Shown here: in pieces, positions 5,712 through 5,782 of the stretch
Layout of the letters: each line of letters starts with the position of its first letter
Numbering within the stretch: the stretch's first letter is position 1
Source: an uncultured Rhodocyclaceae bacterium
GTDB lineage: Bacteria > Pseudomonadota > Gammaproteobacteria > Burkholderiales > Rhodocyclaceae
Direction of reading: 5' to 3'
Length of the DNA: 5,782 nt
Assembly (NCBI GenBank): GCA_903950295.1
Contig: CAJBAP010000332.1
Coordinates: forward strand, 1 to 5,782
Position numbers and translations under genes: made by a program
Notes under the pieces: generated by a model
The model's input: the letters and a program-made list of their open reading frames with translations, nothing else
What the model was told of the DNA's origin: nothing
Databases searched by the model: none

Positions 5712-5782
5712 GAACGAATTGACCCCCGGAAAGGAATATCTCCTGATTCAGCGTAGAGTCCGACAGGAGCGCCTTTCTGGGA

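Larger units (their letters stand above)
5320..5782. other. Region without a recognisable gene
   Basis: The 463 bases after the toxin gene contain no protein I recognise. Open frames exist on both strands: a minus frame stays open from the right edge to about 5429, and a short plus frame runs off the right edge. Their translations are rich in Arg, Ser and Gly and lack domain motifs or convincing ribosome sites. What can be seen is a set of degenerate repeats (5423-5617) and an imperfect hairpin (5689-5711). This looks like decayed intergenic or repeat-derived DNA, possibly an insertion scar beside the toxin-antitoxin module. Confidence 0.55.

Noticed and set aside
5689..5781. Plus-strand frame running off the right edge (contains NELTPGKEYLLIQRR)
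   Set aside because: It looks slightly protein-like but has no ATG or GTG, no ribosome site and too little sequence to judge.

Overview
The window reads as ordinary chromosomal DNA from a GC-rich Gram-negative proteobacterium. Three proteins carry Sec-type signal peptides, which points to an envelope with a periplasm. The order cysS / divergent TPR gene / L,D-transpeptidase / ppiA / ppiB is one I associate with Betaproteobacteria, especially Rhodocyclales such as Dechloromonas or Accumulibacter relatives. That taxonomic placement is inference from gene order and protein style and was not tested by a search.

Layout. From 3119 down to position 1, on the minus strand, lies a compact four-gene envelope/folding operon. 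It encodes a secreted TPR protein with a Pro/Ala/Lys-rich linker and a C-terminal NTF2-like domain; an L,D-transpeptidase (YkuD) that shares that C-terminal domain and starts inside the TPR gene's stop codon (4-nt overlap); a periplasmic cyclophilin (ppiA); and a cytoplasmic cyclophilin (ppiB) cut off by the left edge. A divergent intergenic region (3120-3303) separates this operon from cysS (cysteinyl-tRNA synthetase), which is complete on the plus strand. Immediately behind cysS is a two-gene toxin-antitoxin-like module: a DUF433 antitoxin-type gene and a DUF5615 PIN-like nuclease gene with a 4-nt overlap. The last ~460 bases (5320-5782) hold no recognisable gene. They contain degenerate short repeats around a GGCCATTCA core and one imperfect hairpin.

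How the genes fit together. The TPR protein and the L,D-transpeptidase look like a functional pair: both are exported, both have TPR-like N-terminal helices and a homologous C-terminal domain, and they are translationally coupled. A plausible reading is that the TPR protein helps localise or regulate peptidoglycan cross-linking, with PpiA assisting folding in the same compartment. CysS is a housekeeping enzyme.

The most interesting item is the antitoxin gene. Its only start codon with a good Shine-Dalgarno (4734) is one base out of frame with the conserved DUF433 body, while the toxin frame is intact. It is either a natural frameshift, a sequence error, or an antitoxin with an unusual start. 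I saw no CRISPR array, tRNA, rRNA or intact mobile element, and no clear evidence of a wholly new system.
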